Source: Citrus sinensis
Lineage: Eukaryota; Streptophyta; Magnoliopsida; Sapindales; Rutaceae
NCBI RefSeq assembly: GCF_022201045.2
Contig: NC_068563.1
Span: forward strand, 22,355,001 to 22,419,000
DNA: 64,000 nt
Direction of reading: 5' to 3'
The first letter of the stretch is position 1. Each line of letters starts with the position of its first letter. The position numbers and the translations under genes were made by a program. This document shows positions 47,969 to 59,896 of the stretch, in pieces. The notes beneath the pieces were generated by a model. It saw only the letters and a program-made list of their open reading frames with translations, did no database searches and was not told where the DNA came from.

Positions 47969-48261
47969 GGAAAAAAGACATCTACACCCCTAAAGTAAAT
48001 ATTTATTTAAAATCTCAACAATAAATACAAATATTTTATTAAAATAAATATAATAATTTATATAAAAATATTTTATTATTGTTAGTCTACTAGATAGATT
48101 ACAATATTTATATAATATTTTTATTTATTAGAAATTTTAAAATTATTTTTTTAGTTACTCTATTCAAAGAGTATTATGGTCAAAAAGAGTTTTCGTCTCC
48201 CTAAAACTTTAGGGTCTCCATGACCATTTCTCCCAACCTTAGGGGTGCAGATGTCATTTCC
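47969..48261. mobile_element. Short MITE-like foldback
   Basis: GGAAAAAAGACATCTACACC at the left is mirrored by GGGTGCAGATGTCATTTCC at the right over about 30 bp. The interior is AT-rich and non-coding. No exact target duplication, so the family is unassigned. Confidence 0.6.
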
Positions 48262-50018
48262 GCTTTATTTTATAATGATTTTTTTTTTGGTTCTAGTGGT
48301 TATATATATTTTTGTGTGTAATTATCAAGTAAAAATATCATTATTACTCGGATTGAATTATACACTCTCATTAAACATAATTTTAATGAAAAATCTAACC
48401 ATTTAGTCATGCAATAGTTGAATGATTTATGGACAAAATTTCTTCTAATTCCTGTAATCGTTGTGGTGCAATATTACATTGTTACAAATTAATAAAGAAA
48501 ACTTAAAACTTTGGAGGAAGGGTGGGATCTTTATTCTTACATGAAATTCTTCAAATTTTCAAGCCGAAGATTGTCATTCCAGCAGTATACTGACGCTCAA
48601 CAATCTCATATTGATGCTGGTGTCGTGTTGGGCCTTTGATGCGTCTCAGAATTCTCATTTTCATTGCTACTGTTAGCACCCCTCTAAAGTTCTAATGTAA
48701 CCTCCTTTCTTGGGAAAAAGCCCTCATATGATTAAACGTATTTTCTGCTTTGAAATATCTTTACCTTAATAACATAAATACCACTTAATTAACTCATTCT
48801 CAATAACACTCCATATTAAAGTATTTATTCTCATTTTTGAAGAAAATTTATTTTAAATCATGATCATTGTTGTGTATAACAATCAATCCAACGGTCTTTT
48901 ACTGAAGAAATGTTGAATAAAATAATTTGAGATTCTTTAACCATTCAATTTATTTTCTAAATGTAAAATAAAAAGTTCATTTCTCCATGATAATCTGATA
49001 TAGTGATATCTGTGATAATAAGCAATAGTGTAGGAGAATTTACACTCAATTAGTAACCATTAAAAAAAAAGAAAAGGCATAACAAAGGTAAAACTTATAG
49101 GATACACATGATTAATTGATTTTTCATTTGGATGACATGGATTTACTTTTCATATACCTAATTATCATTACTTTATTTAGTTTCAACACTAAAACTTGAA
49201 AATAAAGTTGGTGTTGCATCTATTTACAATCTACTTGACGTTTTTTAATGTAGTCAGAAGATTGATTATTCTTGCAATGTTGTCAAATTTTTGGGTGATT
49301 ATTTTATAGAAACATAGAATGAATTATTAAAAAGTGAGAAGGACAGATATTTATATGGGTATTACTGGGAACGGGGAGGGTATTTTTAAAAAATTATATT
49401 ATTTTATTTGTTTAATGGGGTAATTTTAGAAAAGGGGTTTTGCTAGGGACCATTAATCCAACTCCTCATTTTTTACTAGGTGTTGGGCAAATGGTGGTGA
49501 TATTTCCCACTTCATTTGGCAAAGATTTTATGAGTATGTACAAGGGAAATTCTATATGAACCGCATGTTACCAATAAGGATTTCTGACGATACCTCTACA
49601 CCACCTTCAACTTGTTACTTGTATTAAGAGAATTGTTGTCAGAAATCCTTAGTGGCTCGGTATTTTGATCGAGCCAAATTCTTAATGTCGCATCATTACT
49701 TGATGCATGTAATCTTATTACTCTTTTATATGCACCAATATTCACACAAATAGATACAATAGCTCTACCTGATCAAAGATTTTGGGTCCACCTTTGATTA
49801 CTACAACAACAATTAATAGAGAAATACAACATTGTAATTAAAGGATCTTGTAATTAATTTAATTTCAATGAGATCACAACACGAACAGAGTCATTATCAA
49901 CTCATAATCTTTCACATTCTTAATTTAATTAAATTAATCAACATTCTTATTCAATAAACATTTCATCAATTATTATAATTATTATGTCTTTTTATTTTAT
50001 TCATATTCATAATTAGAT
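48262..50018. other. Spacer between PR-4 copies 2 and 3
   Basis: No gene. 48395-48500 repeats the upstream PR-4 flank block (TCATGCAATAGTTGAA, then TTCCTGTAATCGTTG). About 49800-50018 matches the downstream flanks of copies 1 and 2 (for example ACA.TGTAATTAAAGG.TC). The middle part (48500-49790) shows nothing recognisable. Confidence 0.45.
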
Positions 50019-51217
50019 TCAATCTCCACAGTTAACGAACTGGTAGTCCACCATGAGGTGACCTTGAGCATTGCCTCTTCGGTCAGTATCCAGCTGCCGG
50101 AAAACACCAGCGTCCAAATCTAAACCTCCATTGCTGCACTGATCAACAATTCTCACCGTTGCTTGAGCTCTTGTGGCTCTATTAGTCACCTGCATGCATA
50201 TGCAATTTCAATTGGTTAATTTCCTTTTCTGACTATTAAGCTCTTAATTTATCACCAACACTTCTCCTACTCATCCTATGAATTTTTATTGTCTATCATC
50301 TGCATCTTAAAGTAGGCAAATAAACGAATTTGATTGTTTTATAAATTTGTGTTAAGACTTTTCTTAAATAATATTATTGAACTCTTACCTATCAGTTTAA
50401 ATTTTTGGGTCAAGCGACTTCTTAATAATTTGTACTTTTAACTTTTTTACTTGTTCTATTTTTGTGTTCATTTTAATGGTAAGGCTTAGCACGTATCTAA
50501 GTAGACATACCAATACTTCTTCATTTTATTAATAAATTTCTGTGAATTTGTCACAATTTTCTAAAAAAGGTAATAAATATAAAATCTCGAAAACATTTTG
50601 CTTTTAAAAAATAAAAACACATGAAATATTGAAAGGGAGAATGAATTTTGCTACCCTCTAATGTAAAAAATTTCACAGAAAATTCAGCTCAACCACAAAA
50701 CAATCAAGAATGAAAATCATAGAAAAAATACGAGCAATAAAACCCAAAAACTGTGGATTGGAAATATCAATAATATCTCATACGTTGTGATATATAGTTA
50801 TCTTACCCTTAAGCACTTGCCACAAGAAGCTTGTCCACGAGGCCCAACGGGGCCACAGAAGGCAGTCCATCCGTATTTCCTGCGCCAAGACAAGGGCTTG
50901 TTTGCATCCCATGTTGAGCAGTAAGCACTCACAGCATTCAAGTCCCATCCATTTTGTTCAGGATTGTAAAAGTGATAAGTTGCTCTAACATTAGAAGCAC
51001 TTTGGCCATCACCGCTGCTGCTGCTGCCGGGCCTACAATTACTTTGACAATTCTTAGAAGGTGAGCAATACTCATCAGTTGAGCCGCAATAACCATACTG
51101 GCTGCAACATAGGTTGTTGGCACAAGTCCGGCCACCGGCTTGCCGGCCGCATTGCTGGGCAGCGGCAATAGCCATTGAACAAATTAGCAACACCATGCAT
51201 AAGCTTAATTTTCCCAT
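50019..51217 (-). CDS. PR4: PR-4 class I protein: hevein chitin-binding plus barwin domains (copy 3)
   Basis: Two exons, 51217-50807 and 50189-50019, with a 617-bp GT-AG intron, join to 193 residues. Domain order: signal peptide (1-20); hevein domain (21-60) with eight cysteines (QQC, TC, LCC, YCG, YCS, NCQ, NC) and the chitin-contacting [13 protein letters not shown]; a Gly/Ser linker (PGSSSSGDG); and the barwin domain from [14 protein letters not shown] to [10 protein letters not shown]. This is the prohevein/win architecture. Such proteins bind fungal chitin, and barwin adds RNase or antifungal activity in studied relatives. It is the only complete member here and the likely ancestral form of the cluster. 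Its TATA context matches copies 1 and 2. Confidence 0.93.
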
Positions 51218-51265
51218 TTTAAATTCTTTTTTTTTGTGAAGATTTATTGAGTGTTACTACATGAA

Positions 51266-51271
51266 TTTATA
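51266..51271 (-). promoter_or_regulatory. TATA box of PR-4 copy 3
   Basis: TATAAA within TTCCCTATAAATTCATG on the gene strand, about 50 bp before the ATG. Confidence 0.6.
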
Positions 51272-51279
51272 GGGAACCG

Positions 51280-54200
51280 ATATTTTAAAATGTTAGAGCA
51301 TTACGTAACATGTCTTATTGACTTCAAGACTTATTCAAACGATCAAATCTTCTAGTTGCAGATTTCTTTGACTCTCGGGAATTTCAACTTAGATTTGTTC
51401 TTGGAGAACAATGATATACTTTTCTTCCTCAATACGGGCAAGTTTCTGAAGAAGAGAGATAACGAGATGGGAAAAATGGTGGTTTTAAATTTTGCTGGTC
51501 AAACCGGGCAACTGATTTGTGTCAGCATTATGGTTTTCTTGACGGTGGTCACAATTAATGTGGTTTATCCGTATCAATTCTTATCTCAAGAAGTAATGTA
51601 CCTTCTTATTGACTGTTAATTCTGATAAAATTTTAAACATGGATCGCCTTGTATTAATTATAATATTTTGTTGGGACATGGACATTTAATTAATCGTTTA
51701 TCTAACAATTTGATCCTGCAATAGTCAAACTGATTTATCCACAACAGTTCCCCTTATTCCTCTAATTCTTGGTTCACAATTACATGGAAGAGGGATATAA
51801 AGATTATTGTGTTGTTGATTGTTTAGTTATTCACTGAATTTATGTTTAGATTGTTGTAGTAAAATTTCTCTGTAGTGATAGTTTATGTAGAAACAACCTT
51901 TATATAGTTATAAAAAATTATAGTTTTGATTTGAACTAATTATAAATAAAAATAGACTCCACATTAATTATAATAAGTTATAATTTTTCTACATCCCTTC
52001 TTCAAGAATCTCTATATAGTGGTACTTATCTGTATATTGCAAAAATCTAATGTTATCTTACATAAGATTTAAGATAAAATAAAAAATTTTCTAAATTCAT
52101 TTACGACAATATATAATTTATTCTTTAGAGTTATTACTAAATTATTGCACAACATTTTTAGAACTTATATTGAGAGAAAAACATTGAAGAGAACACAAAT
52201 ATCTGGACTTTTAATATGACTTTCGATATTTAGAGTACTATATAGATACATGTACTAATTTTCTATGTCTATCTTTCACCAATAATTATACATTTGATTT
52301 GATATGCTATACTAATTAATTATTAATGTAGTGAATATTTTATTTCTATATTACTTGCACTAAGAATAATTAAGTTTAAATAATAATTTTTGTAACTACA
52401 CTTCTATTAAGTCATAACCTTTACATAGTAATACAAATTTGTTTGATCCTAACGTTACGACTGTAAAGAACTTTTATTGTACATGATGTACGTCACCTCT
52501 TGCACTTGCTTCTCTTTTTTTTAATCTAAAATTCCTAATGACTTTTCTCTATTCCTTAGCTTATAAAATAAGATAAGGCTATTTTTTCTTTTTTAGGGTG
52601 GATGCTCATTGATTAAATACTTGTTTATTTTTAATATTTTAAAAAATACTCCAACATTAGTTATGTTAAGTTAAATGTTAATTTTTCTTTATTTCTACAA
52701 TATTACTTTTGGAATGTTGAGTAATATACGATGTGAGCCTAAGCAAGAGTCTTGGTAGCATTAAATAAAAGAAACTAAAGGTTAATTTACTAAGCTAATC
52801 CTTTAAAAAAAAGTCATTAGGGGGTTGTTTGGCTTTTGTCTAAAATCTGAATTTTAATTATTTTCAGACATTTATAGTTTTTAAATTTTTTGTTGTTCAT
52901 CACTTATATTAGATTATAAGATGTTTAGATCTGAATAAAAAAAGTTAAATATTCTGACTTTTATTTGAATGACAAAATATCTTAATGAAATTTTAATATT
53001 CTCTCTCATTAATACCCTTATTAAATAAATTTATTTCTTATTTTTATTATTTTTTATTTATCCCTTTTTTATGTACGTGTATTCAACTATAATTTTTTTT
53101 TTGTTGAATGAGAATTTTAAACATAATAGAGCTTTAATGTTTTATAATAGGTTCATCTCTTTGTATTTATATTTAATATTTTTATAATAGATTTTGAATT
53201 TTATTTAACTCAATAATTTTAATTCAAATAATTAAACAATTCTTGATTGGCTTATGTAATTAATAAGAAAAAATATCAGTTTAATATATTAAAAATAAAA
53301 TTATAAGTATCATTTATTAACGTAAAAAAATGTGTTAGATATATATTTTAATTTTCATGTTTTGTTAAGTTAAGCATTATCAATTTTTTTACGAATAAAA
53401 TAATTTATTTATAATTTGTTGTGTGTTTGAACAATGAATATATGTTAAAATATCATATTTCAAATGTTTTCTTTTTTGAAAAACAAATAACCTAACACTT
53501 ATATTCAAATATTGAAAAAAAAAAAACATGTCATTCAAATATATATATTTAGATCTATTTAGACTTCAATCAAATTCAACATACATTCAAATTTCAACAA
53601 AACATCAAACGCTACCTATTTTTCATTCCAAGGTATAATTTTCTGTTTCATTCATTTTATGTGTTCTCCCCAACCCATCAAGATTCATTTAAAAGAAATA
53701 TATATATCTACGAAAATTTTGATGAGGTTTCATTTGGCTGCACAAACAAATCAATTGCCTATCATCATTTAATGCACCCCCGTAATCTCGAAAATTCATC
53801 AATCCACCCCAACCATTTTACATTTTTAATTAATTTTCGAGGGTGAATTGATAACTTTCCAGAACTTTGAAGATGAAATAATGATAATCAATTTACTTTG
53901 TCGGGCAATCAAATTTTACCCTTTTGATAAAGATACATCATTATTCTGAAGATATGATCTTGAAGCTTCTCAATTAAGTATCATGGCCATTTGGCCATTA
54001 CAATTTTATTCTATTTTTTTGGTATCAATTGGCATTTGAGGCTTTTTTTTTCTTTCTTTTTCTTTTGGCCTTTGAGCCATTAAAAAACAATGGTATTTTT
54101 CTGTCTAGAAAATCTTCCAAGATTAAGTTTCCAATCGAAAGAATCTGATTCGAGCCATCTCATTCACAGGAGCTTCTTCCCACACAAGTCACAATAATTT

Positions 54201-54333
54201 AATGGATTGAATCATGAACAAAGTTTATTTATATATCGGTTACACATAACATATTTTCTCATTGACAGATGATTAATTCTAACATATATATGAGCACACC
54301 CATTTTTCTATTCGTGCGTTGAGACAAATTTAT
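51280..54333. other. Spacer between the full PR-4 gene and the hevein gene
   Basis: No gene recognised. The plus-strand frame 51356-51619 lies in flank sequence that is non-coding in its duplicate near copy 1. 52337-52455 resembles 63728-63850 (TTATTTCTATATTACTTG followed by AATAATAATTTTT-type blocks), a dispersed AT-rich repeat. The remainder is AT-rich with no structure I can name. Confidence 0.45.
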
Positions 54334-54570
54334 TTAGTTCCCAGCAGCTGCAGGCGGCCAACAATTAAACTGACAATTTTCGGACGGCGAGCAGTAATCA
54401 TAAGTGGAGCCACAAAAACCAAACTGGCTGCAGCACAGATTGTTGGGACAAGGCCTGTCAAGCCCTTGGCGGCCACATTGTTGAGCCTTCACAGTATATG
54501 CCACCATTGTTAGGCTTACAATTAATACCACATAAATGCAAAGCAAGAGGCTAAACTTTCTCATCGTCAT
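54334..54570 (-). CDS. Stand-alone hevein-domain (chitin-binding) peptide precursor
   Basis: A single open frame of 78 residues. The hydrophobic segment [21 protein letters not shown] and an A/Q junction look like a signal peptide of about 29 residues. It is followed by one hevein domain with all eight cysteines (QQC, PC, LCC, FCG, YCS, NCQ, NC). The chitin contacts follow the family pattern [12 protein letters not shown]. The protein ends WPPAAAGN, where PR-4 class I proteins continue into a linker and barwin domain; I find no barwin relic downstream. The mature product would resemble hevein or the small hevein-like antimicrobial peptides that bind fungal cell-wall chitin. The first of two near-adjacent ATGs (54570 and 54564) is taken; the frame is open further upstream, but into the TATA region. 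Confidence 0.85.
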   Translation of the reverse strand: MTMRKFSLLLCIYVVLIVSLTMVAYTVKAQQCGRQGLDRPCPNNLCCSQFGFCGSTYDYCSPSENCQFNCWPPAAAGN

Positions 54571-54610
54571 CTTGTGAATGTTGTTTATTCTGGATTTATG
54601 AGTTTGTTTA

Positions 54611-54616
54611 TTTATA
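54611..54616 (-). promoter_or_regulatory. TATA box of the hevein-peptide gene
   Basis: TATAAA in GCATATAAATAAACAAAC on the gene strand, 41 bp before the ATG. Its context differs from the PR-4 copies. Confidence 0.5.
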
Positions 54617-54787
54617 TGCAGAAACCGAACCACCCAGGCCTGCCCTACCACTAATTGAATGAGGCAATTTTTATTTTTTGTTTTCCTTTTAATTAGAGCA
54701 CACTTTTTAGGAAGGCACAACAAATATGCCTATTAATACGTCTGCTAAATAGGTACTGTTAAAACATTTATTTTAACAATATTTTAA

Positions 54788-54911
54788 GGCTTTTGCTACC
54801 TTACATGCACGTAAGGTACAGCCTCTCACAAGGCTGGTGGGTCCAAGTGGGACCCACATCTGAGTTTTGTGAGAGGGCTGTACCTTACGTGCATGTAAGG
54901 TAGCAGCTCCC
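54788..54911. mobile_element. 124-bp Mutator-type MITE forming a tight hairpin
   Basis: The arm GCTACCTTACATGCACGTAA returns inverted as TTACGTGCATGTAAGGTAGC, and pairing continues through GTACAGCC and CTCTCACAA to a loop holding GGGTCCAAGTGGGACCC, itself palindromic. The 9-bp duplication ATATTTTAA is at 54779-54787 and 54912-54920. It lies about 220 bp upstream of the hevein-peptide gene. Confidence 0.85.
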
Positions 54912-54920
54912 ATATTTTAA

Positions 54921-55304
54921 TTGATTCTACCAATTTTGACATTCCTTGTGCATACAATTATATTAAAATCCTTGGAAAAAAGAACTTTCATATGATTAAT
55001 TACGTTTTATTATGTTCTTCAGTGTTATACGCAAATTAATACAGCTTTTATAAAGATAACGTTTTTTGGATAGGCACCCTCTGTTCAAATCCTATGGAAA
55101 TAGAGGGCTAAATGATATATATGTATATATATATATTTTAATTACTGTTGAAGTATGTTGTAAGGGGCAAAAATAGTGTTTTTTTTTAATTTTTTGCCCT
55201 TTTAATGTATTTAACATCTTTTTTTCAACACTGATCCTTTATTTTCGTTATTTCACTTTGTAAAAAAATATGAATTTCGAATGGTAAGACTTATTGTATC
55301 ATTC
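54921..55304. other. Spacer before the CACTA element
   Basis: AT-rich DNA with no gene or named repeat. Confidence 0.4.
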
Positions 55305-55323
55305 CACTACTACAAAAATGAAC

Positions 55324-55602
55324 ATAGATGACGTTTAAATTAATCTTATGATGACGAAGTAAAATTAGTCATCTTTGCAACAGTCATCTAAAACGAGGTA
55401 CAAAAGATGACGCGTAAAGAGAGTCATCTAATAAGTATCATAGATGACTCATTTCTCAAAAAGCAGTCGTCTAATGTTGTTCTAATTTTCGGCAGCATGG
55501 TGTTTAATATGCACATAGGTGACTTACTTTTCAAAAAATCAGTCATCTATAATAATAACGGTTATGCACATAGGTGACTTTCTTTTCAAAAAATCAGTCA
55601 TC

Positions 55603-55610
<8 letters not shown>
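55324..55610. repeat. CACTA subterminal motif array
   Basis: Eight exact copies of AGATGAC or its complement GTCATCT occur in both orientations, plus near copies (GTCGTCT, AGGTGAC). In En/Spm, TNPA-type protein binds such subterminal motifs. The last part is a tandem ~55-bp unit starting GCACATAGGTGACTT at about 55511 and 55566. Confidence 0.75.
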
Positions 55611-55668
<58 letters not shown>

Positions 55669-55672
55669 TATT

Positions 55673-55707
<35 letters not shown>

Positions 55708-55720
55708 TATTATTATTATT
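55602..55720. repeat. Compound ATT/ATC microsatellite
   Basis: An uninterrupted (ATT)n run passes into (ATC)n and back to (ATT)n, inside the CACTA subterminal region. It opens spurious poly-Ile and poly-Tyr frames. Confidence 0.95.
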
Positions 55721-56159
55721 GCGATAATTTTTTTTGAAAAGCTGCAACATAAAAATAAATATTCAAGCAATTGCAATAGTCGTATATAAATTTGGTACAT
55801 GACAAACAATACCAAAAATATTCTTTATGTTTACAATTTCCAAATGAAAGTAACTAGATATCCATAACTCTTTTTTCTTAAAATAGAACCGTATTACATT
55901 CTTCACAAGAACAACAAAATGCAGGGGCTCCAGTTGGCTACTCCAATAATCATGCTACTCCAATAATCATGCCAAACCCAAAGGGAGTTGGAGAGTGAAA
56001 CCTTTAGATGAACCTTCCTTAATTACAAAATGAAAATAATTGAAATAATTTTATAAACTTTTTAATATCTTATTCGAAACAAAGATAATAACAAAGATGC
56101 AGATAAAAATAATAATCCTATTCATTTACTAACCTCACAAAGTCATTGTGCTACAAAAT

Positions 56160-59100
56160 TTAGCGAAAAATGTTCTGCCATATGTACTCTGCCCACTCCA
56201 CTCTTACTTTATCAATATCTTTTTGGGTGAAACTATCTCGTCCAACAAACTATATATCATGCACAAAATCGTCAACATTAATACATGCATCAACCTTATG
56301 AAATCTATAAATTTTAAAAGGATAAGGAGATAACTACCAAGTTTTTTATTGAATCAGTCTGGTTTTCAATGATTTCCTTCATAAATCTCATGACATAATA
56401 TCCACATTCAGTATTTGTAGTTTGTTGAGGACACTACACATAAATTTTGAACTAATTAATGTCATTTACATATGTAAATAAATTTAAATTGAACATACAT
56501 ATGTACAATTTCATATACCTTAACTCTTTTCCAAACAAAGGATTTTCGATTCGCATTTCCCATTTTTGCTACAAAAATCTTGAAAGCACTTAAGATACAT
56601 AATTAAATACACATTTAGTCAAGCATGTTTTAATAAATGCATTATAATTGACAACAAAATGACAATAACTTACAGTGATACAAAGTTCTTCAAATCAGGG
56701 CGAGGTTCATGACCGAGTGAATCAAAAAAATATACTATAAATTTGTGCGGATCCACAACAATCAACATCCAATGTTTGCTATATATAATGATAAATATCA
56801 GCCTTGCATATTTTTGTAAAAGAAAAAGAGAATAAACTCCAAATGCTATATACAATTAATAAAATAACAAACCTGGTATTGTAAGGAAACATCAGAAGCT
56901 GTTGTGGATCAAGTATTTCCATTCTTGATACCATTGCACGAGCTCTAGTCTCATCATTATTTCCGGTTTCATCACACAAGATTGAAGGATTACCAAATTT
57001 GTAAATATGTTCCTGGGGACGATCCTTCAAGACTTCGTAAAGATGCCTACAAAAAACAAGTAATAATTACTTCACTGCATAAATAAAAATTATAACTAAT
57101 TATTTTGCCAAGAAAATAAGTAATTTAATTAAATTACTTCATGTAACAAATTATTGTTGCGACCCCAATCTTTTCCATGCTACAGAATTGTACAATGTCA
57201 TCAACTGATAAATATAATTCAGCTTGTTCATTGTTGAAGATCCCTGGATAAATTTCAATAAATAATGCTTTAGTCAACACTCGGCGAGCGTACTTGCAAA
57301 GAGCATCTATTCTTGCTGGCACTTTGTATTCCTGCATATTCTCAATAGATTTATTTATGTAACTACAAATATGTATGAGATATCTACAAGCGAAAACAAA
57401 AATTAATTAACCAAAACACAAAAAAGAATAAGACATTATAGGCGTCAATGATATGCTCAGTTAAATGCTAAATTTATACATGAGTGCAACATATAATGAC
57501 AGAATACTTGGACCCCATGTGATTTTTTAAATCTTTCAACACAATTTCTCAAAGGGTTAGTGTTCACTGTTCATCAAGCAAGAATATAATTTCGGATATG
57601 ATTTGGGGTGTTTTTGACTTTGTGATGACCACATATTAAATGGAAAATGATATTTGAATAGTGGCAAGACAAAAACAATAACTACTGCGGCAAGAACATT
57701 ACTATCATTTTTGTACAATACACATATTGCTATCTTCGAAACTTTACTTAGCTACAAGAGTTATATTTGATTGCAGTTTGTAAAATTTTCTAGACAGCTG
57801 CAGGATAAATTATGTGTATCAAACAAATAAACAACACTCTCCAGAATTAAAAAAATTATTATTATTAATTTAAGACATATCAAAAGCAAACAATTAATTA
57901 TAGATATATACCTCAAAATCATTCAAGATGACAAATTGCTTAGGCCAAGCAACATGGGATCCAATGGCATGGCTAACAATAACTAACTCATCCCTGACAG
58001 GCCTTGGTAAAAAGGTATCCCCTTTAATTGCTATATCAACAGCCACACGAACATCCGTGACTGCCAATGGTACTCCATGCACAGTAGAATTAGGATCATT
58101 GTTTTCTAACATTGTACCTTTGGCTACAATATTGTTTATGCTGCCCACTGCTAACATACATGATTTGCCCTGCATCATCTATGAGTAAAGTATTAATCAT
58201 AGCATTATAAGTGATTAAAATTTAAACTTTGAGATTTGGAATTAAAAAAAAAAGAACTGCACTTATTTTTTATGTATACTTGTTTCTTCTTGAAGCACTC
58301 ATTTTGCATATGTACTTGTTTTTTCTTGGAGCACTTTTTCTTCATTCTTGGTTCTTCGGAGCAGCTGCCTTTTTCTGAGGGAACTTTTGGTGACTGGATC
58401 GGTAGGACTCCATTCTTTCGGAATTCTTCAAAAAAATGCATCATTTGTTCTTGTACAATCTTCCCCACATTTTGCTCTAACAGAAATTTTTCTTGTGAAA
58501 TTTTCTCATAATTTTCCTCTAGTTGAGTTATACGCTCTTGTAACTCATTGTTGGATGAGAAGCTTCGTTTTTTCCTTCCAAAGTATGAAGAAGGTGTGGC
58601 AAAACGTCCTCCAGTTCTTACTCGACCTGAACTTTCAGGGGTTCCTAAAGCTATTGTTAGAACATCATTCCTACCACCAGTAGCTATAACCCCTTCCTCA
58701 CTTTTCTTTGTTATCTCATCCTACATTTGAATAATAACAAGAAATCAGCAACTTTTTAGTTCATATGTTAAATTATTCAAAATCATATATTTATAAAACT
58801 TACTATTTCATCAGCCTTTTCTCTAACGACCTCGCTCGTGTATCTACCTTTCTTATTTTTACGTGCTGCTTTCCATAAGGTAGAGCGACTAATTTCTTCA
58901 TTGTTTCCAGCAGCTTGTTGCTATATATAAATTTAAATGAATTAAAGTGATACATAACTTTCTTAATTCAGGTGATAGACTGAAAAGGAAAGTTATACAT
59001 ACATATAAATGTTTGTGTACATACCAATTCCTCCTTTAATCCCACGTAGCCTTTCCTTGAAAGGCAATGATTGTATATATTTTTTGCCCTTCTTTCTCTA

Positions 59101-59732
59101 TATTTTTGGCTGATTTCCTGCATTCAATAATCAAGGTAAATACGCAAACAATGAAAAACATACATTTAATTCAAAAAGTTAGTCAATACCTCAAATGCAC
59201 TAGAAGTTCGATAACGTACGAAAACTTCCCAATCTTCTTGCTCGATAAAATCATACATTTTAGGCGGGCATTTCAGTGCCTCTGGCTTATCTTTATATCT
59301 CTTGATATATTTAGTGGTGAGTCTATTCTTGAAGGTTCTCCATTTATTCGCAGCTGAAGATAAGAATTTGCCTTGAAGCTCATCATCCACCTCAAAAGAG
59401 AACTGCAATATGCATAGCATGTTTAAAAAAAATTCACAAATTAAATAAATGAGTATTAGTTCAGGAAAAGGGCTGTAAACACATACTTTTATGCATTCCC
59501 ATATCTTTTCTTTGGTCTCTGATGGCACTTTGCTCCAATCTTCATAAGAAATTCGAACCATGGTGCGTGCCAAGACACCCAAAAAGCTAAACAATCGTGT
59601 TGCTACCTTGCCATGTGGTTGTCCTATTTTGTTATACTCAACTATAAGCTTTTGTCCATTGTTTCTATTTCTGACCAGCTGAGGTAAATTCGTTCGACCT
59701 CTACTTTTTCTTTTTTTGACAATTGAACTCAT
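56160..59732 (-). CDS. CACTA second gene: plant-transposase-like region fused to a Ulp1 protease
   Basis: Twelve exons: 59732-59487, 59402-59190, 59117-59025, 58920-58804, 58720-58280, 58178-57912, 57331-57138, 57046-56873, 56778-56674, 56588-56519, 56433-56338, 56249-56160. All have GT-AG introns and join to 701 open codons. Residues 1-184 resemble the Ptta/En-Spm plant transposase family (Transposase_24), including the YEDWSKVPSETKEKIWECIK block. About 290-335 is a coiled-coil helix. 371-459 matches the region known to me as DUF8039 (CMLAVGSINNIVAKGT, IGSHVAWPKQFV). 460-701 is a C48 Ulp1-type cysteine protease: H584 (KHWM), D601 (FFDS), Q643/Q644 and C650 (ECGYYVM). Ulp1 enzymes process or remove SUMO. 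Exon 6 could begin nine bases later. The protein is probably a motif-binding partner of TNP2; what its protease cuts is unknown. Confidence 0.85.
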
Positions 59733-59896
59733 TTCTGTAGCAATGTTTTATAAACCTGCTGCAAAATAACTAAAGAAAAAAATTGATGAGAATTTAATAG
59801 AAGAATAATAGGTCACATAAGCTAAATAAATGATATACATTAAAATAATAATTCAGTACATCAAATATGTTGAAAAAAAAACTTACATTTTTTTTT

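Noticed and set aside
51356-51619. 87-residue plus-strand frame upstream of the full PR-4 gene
   Set aside because: The duplicate of this flank near 43.9 kb does not keep the frame, so it is non-coding promoter-side DNA.
55519-55815. Long poly-Ile, poly-Tyr, poly-His and poly-Met open frames on both strands
   Set aside because: They are translations of an ATT/ATC microsatellite and carry no gene signal.
58236-58730. Several plus-strand frames of 60-111 residues
   Set aside because: Antisense to exon 5 of the CACTA Ulp1 gene, which has intact splice sites and domains.
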